The notes beneath the pieces were generated by a model, which was given only the letters and a program-made list of their open reading frames with translations, was not told the origin of the DNA and did not search any database. Below are positions 62,813 to 64,000 of a stretch of 64,000 nt of DNA, piece after piece. The DNA comes from Ferroplasma acidiphilum (GTDB lineage Archaea > Thermoplasmatota > Thermoplasmata > Thermoplasmatales > Thermoplasmataceae): positions 930,001-994,000 of the forward strand of contig NZ_CP015363.1 in NCBI RefSeq assembly GCF_002078355.1, in the 5' to 3' direction. Each line of letters begins with the position of its first letter. The first letter of the stretch is position 1. The position numbers and the translations under genes were made by a program.

Positions 62813-64000
62813 ATGAATGTTGATGATTTGTTTATTTATGATTTAAAATATGGAAAACTCAATGGCCAGTTAATTAATAATGAATTTTATGCCATAGGCG
62901 ATGTGTATATGAACGAAGATTTGCCGGCCATACTTGAAAGGCTTGAGGATTATGGGTATGTAACTGAACAGGGCTCAGTATTCGATTTAAAATGCAAGTA
63001 CTGTGGCGGGGACAACTTTATGGTAGTCCCGTTTTCTGAATCTGGTAATATTGCCATGGATATAGATAAATCTCCACCTGACCCGGATAATTTAAAAGAA
63101 GTTTACATATGCAGGGACTGCAGAAAAATTAATATTCCGGATGGTAAATGGAATAAATATAAAAAGTACTTAATAAAGGATATGGTAAACAACGTGGCGG
63201 ATGCACTGCATGAATTTATAAAAATACTTGATGAAAATAAATTAACATACGAAATACCTTCCATGATAACATGTAAATCCAGAAGTCATATTTTCAGTGT
63301 AAAAATAACGGTAGATTATGATTACTTTATTGATATATATTCACATGCTGATTTCAGGGAAGTACTGGAAAATACAGAGTTATTCAAATCTGAATTTCCT
63401 TCCAGAAAAATGGCTATTTTTAATATATCTGATAAATTTACAGATACGGGTACAGGCAGCGAAATTGAATATTACAGTGCGACCAGCAAGGACGACCTTG
63501 TCCTGAAATTGAGACAGTATGTAAATAAAATTTTAACTTCTAAAGAGTACAGGTTTGGCATAGATGAATTTGACAATATTTTGTTATACGGGCTGGAAGA
63601 AAATAATGTATACGGCATAGAGACATTTTCATCCGGGAACACTTTGTATTTCCTTTCTAAATTCCTGATGCAGGGGGCATTGCACGGCCAGAACGGACTC
63701 TATATAACCACAAGATATTCTCCGGATTACATATTAAAAATTGCGGATAGTTTTGGCATGAATATAAGGCAGCTGGTAAACGACAAAAAAATATTCATAT
63801 TCGACGGTAACTCCTCTCTGGAGAAATTCCAGCACAGTGAATCAGACATATGGAAGATTAGAGACCATATATCCAAGGTTATTGCGGAAATTGGCAAATA
63901 TATTACAAAATATAATATAAAAAGGCTGGTTATAGACTCAATAGAGCCACTTGAAATTAACCCGGGTGAGGATAGTATAAGATATCTTTTCAACGAACTG
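62813..64000 (+). CDS. KaiC-like RecA-superfamily protein with zinc ribbon and degenerate P-loop (partial)
   Basis: 396 codons from the ATG at 62813 to the window edge, no stop, so the C-terminus is missing. N-terminal region with CKYCGG..CRDCRK zinc ribbon at about residues 62-105. From about residue 245 a KaiC-like core: RFGIDEFDNILLYGLEEN, QNGLYITTRYSPDYILKIADSFGM and KRLVIDSIEPLE (Walker B). At the Walker A position it has ETFSSGNTLYFLSKFLMQGA, where G-x-G-K-T would be expected: no Lys. ATP binding is therefore doubtful. Known: KaiC-like proteins act in archaeal signalling; a dead copy may be a regulatory partner. Confidence 0.6.
   Translation, partial: MNVDDLFIYDLKYGKLNGQLINNEFYAIGDVYMNEDLPAILERLEDYGYVTEQGSVFDLKCKYCGGDNFMVVPFSESGNIAMDIDKSPPDPDNLKEVYICRDCRKINIPDGKWNKYKKYLIKDMVNNVADALHEFIKILDENKLTYEIPSMITCKSRSHIFSVKITVDYDYFIDIYSHADFREVLENTELFKSEFPSRKMAIFNISDKFTDTGTGSEIEYYSATSKDDLVLKLRQYVNKILTSKEYRFGIDEFDNILLYGLEENNVYGIETFSSGNTLYFLSKFLMQGALHGQNGLYITTRYSPDYILKIADSFGMNIRQLVNDKKIFIFDGNSSLEKFQHSESDIWKIRDHISKVIAEIGKYITKYNIKRLVIDSIEPLEINPGEDSIRYLFNEL

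Noticed and set aside
1-64000. tRNA or rRNA genes
   Set aside because: No cloverleaf with a GTTCRANNC arm or rRNA-like GC-rich block was recognised by eye; a covariance-model scan would be needed to exclude a tRNA fully.

Overview
AT-rich window from an archaeon. The sequence best fits an acidophilic Thermoplasmatales relative (Ferroplasma/Acidiplasma-like). This rests on low GC, leaderless-type starts behind TATA boxes mixed with GGTG/GGAGG ribosome sites, an HTH-10 (bacterio-opsin-activator type) regulator, DUF996 proteins, archaeal COG1672 and DUF4143 ATPases, a type I-D-like cas cluster, and archaeal IS110, IS256, IS200/IS605 and IS1634-like transposases. Genus assignment is inference.

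Layout. 1-5.5 kb: left-going cas10d (runs off the edge) and cas6, a divergent CARF-winged-helix regulator, then a PIN-like/GNAT/PUA-like protein overlapping a stand-alone ASCH protein. 5.5-9 kb: small unknown genes and a RHH/MazF pair behind a 14-bp palindrome. 9.1-11.2 kb: a CRISPR array of 31 repeats of 31 bp, probably transcribed leftward from an AT-rich leader at its right end. 11.7-22.5 kb: a toxin-antitoxin and transposon graveyard with a TPR protein, a DUF234 ATPase, VapBC, HicB with a stop-riddled HicA, an AbiE pair whose AbiEi gene is split by both an IS110 and an IS256 element, a second VapBC and transposase debris. 22.8-26.7 kb: an SNF2 helicase-SWIM operon. 26.9-31.5 kb: DUF1059, an HTH-10 regulator, a DUF4143 ATPase, and a GNAT gene cut by an IS200/IS605 element. 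31.8-42.6 kb: a degenerate M48-like membrane protein, an MFS transporter, thiolase and acyl-CoA synthetase, an IS605/omega-RNA-like remnant, another DUF4143 ATPase, and a lactonase/alcohol-dehydrogenase pair. 43-50.9 kb: a DUF234 ATPase, membrane proteins, a TetR regulator divergent from a TDT/SLAC1-type carrier with two operators, Doc with a 34-aa partner, a DUF2075 helicase/nuclease, and an AbrB/VapC pair. 51-64 kb: MFS carriers, a peroxiredoxin, tandem DUF996 paralogues, an operon with a fatty acyl-CoA ligase between two exported proteins, a transposase-derived protein without an obvious catalytic triad, and a partial KaiC-like protein with a broken P-loop.

Together: the left two thirds look like a defence/mobile island, with CRISPR, seven toxin-antitoxin loci (two visibly decayed), four AAA ATPases with nuclease-like tails and at least six transposon traces. 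The right third is mainly transport and lipid/acyl-CoA metabolism. The best candidates for something new are the GNAT/ASCH pair, the two-exported-protein/acyl-CoA-ligase operon, the domesticated transposase next to a dead KaiC-like protein, and the Doc locus with a very short partner.
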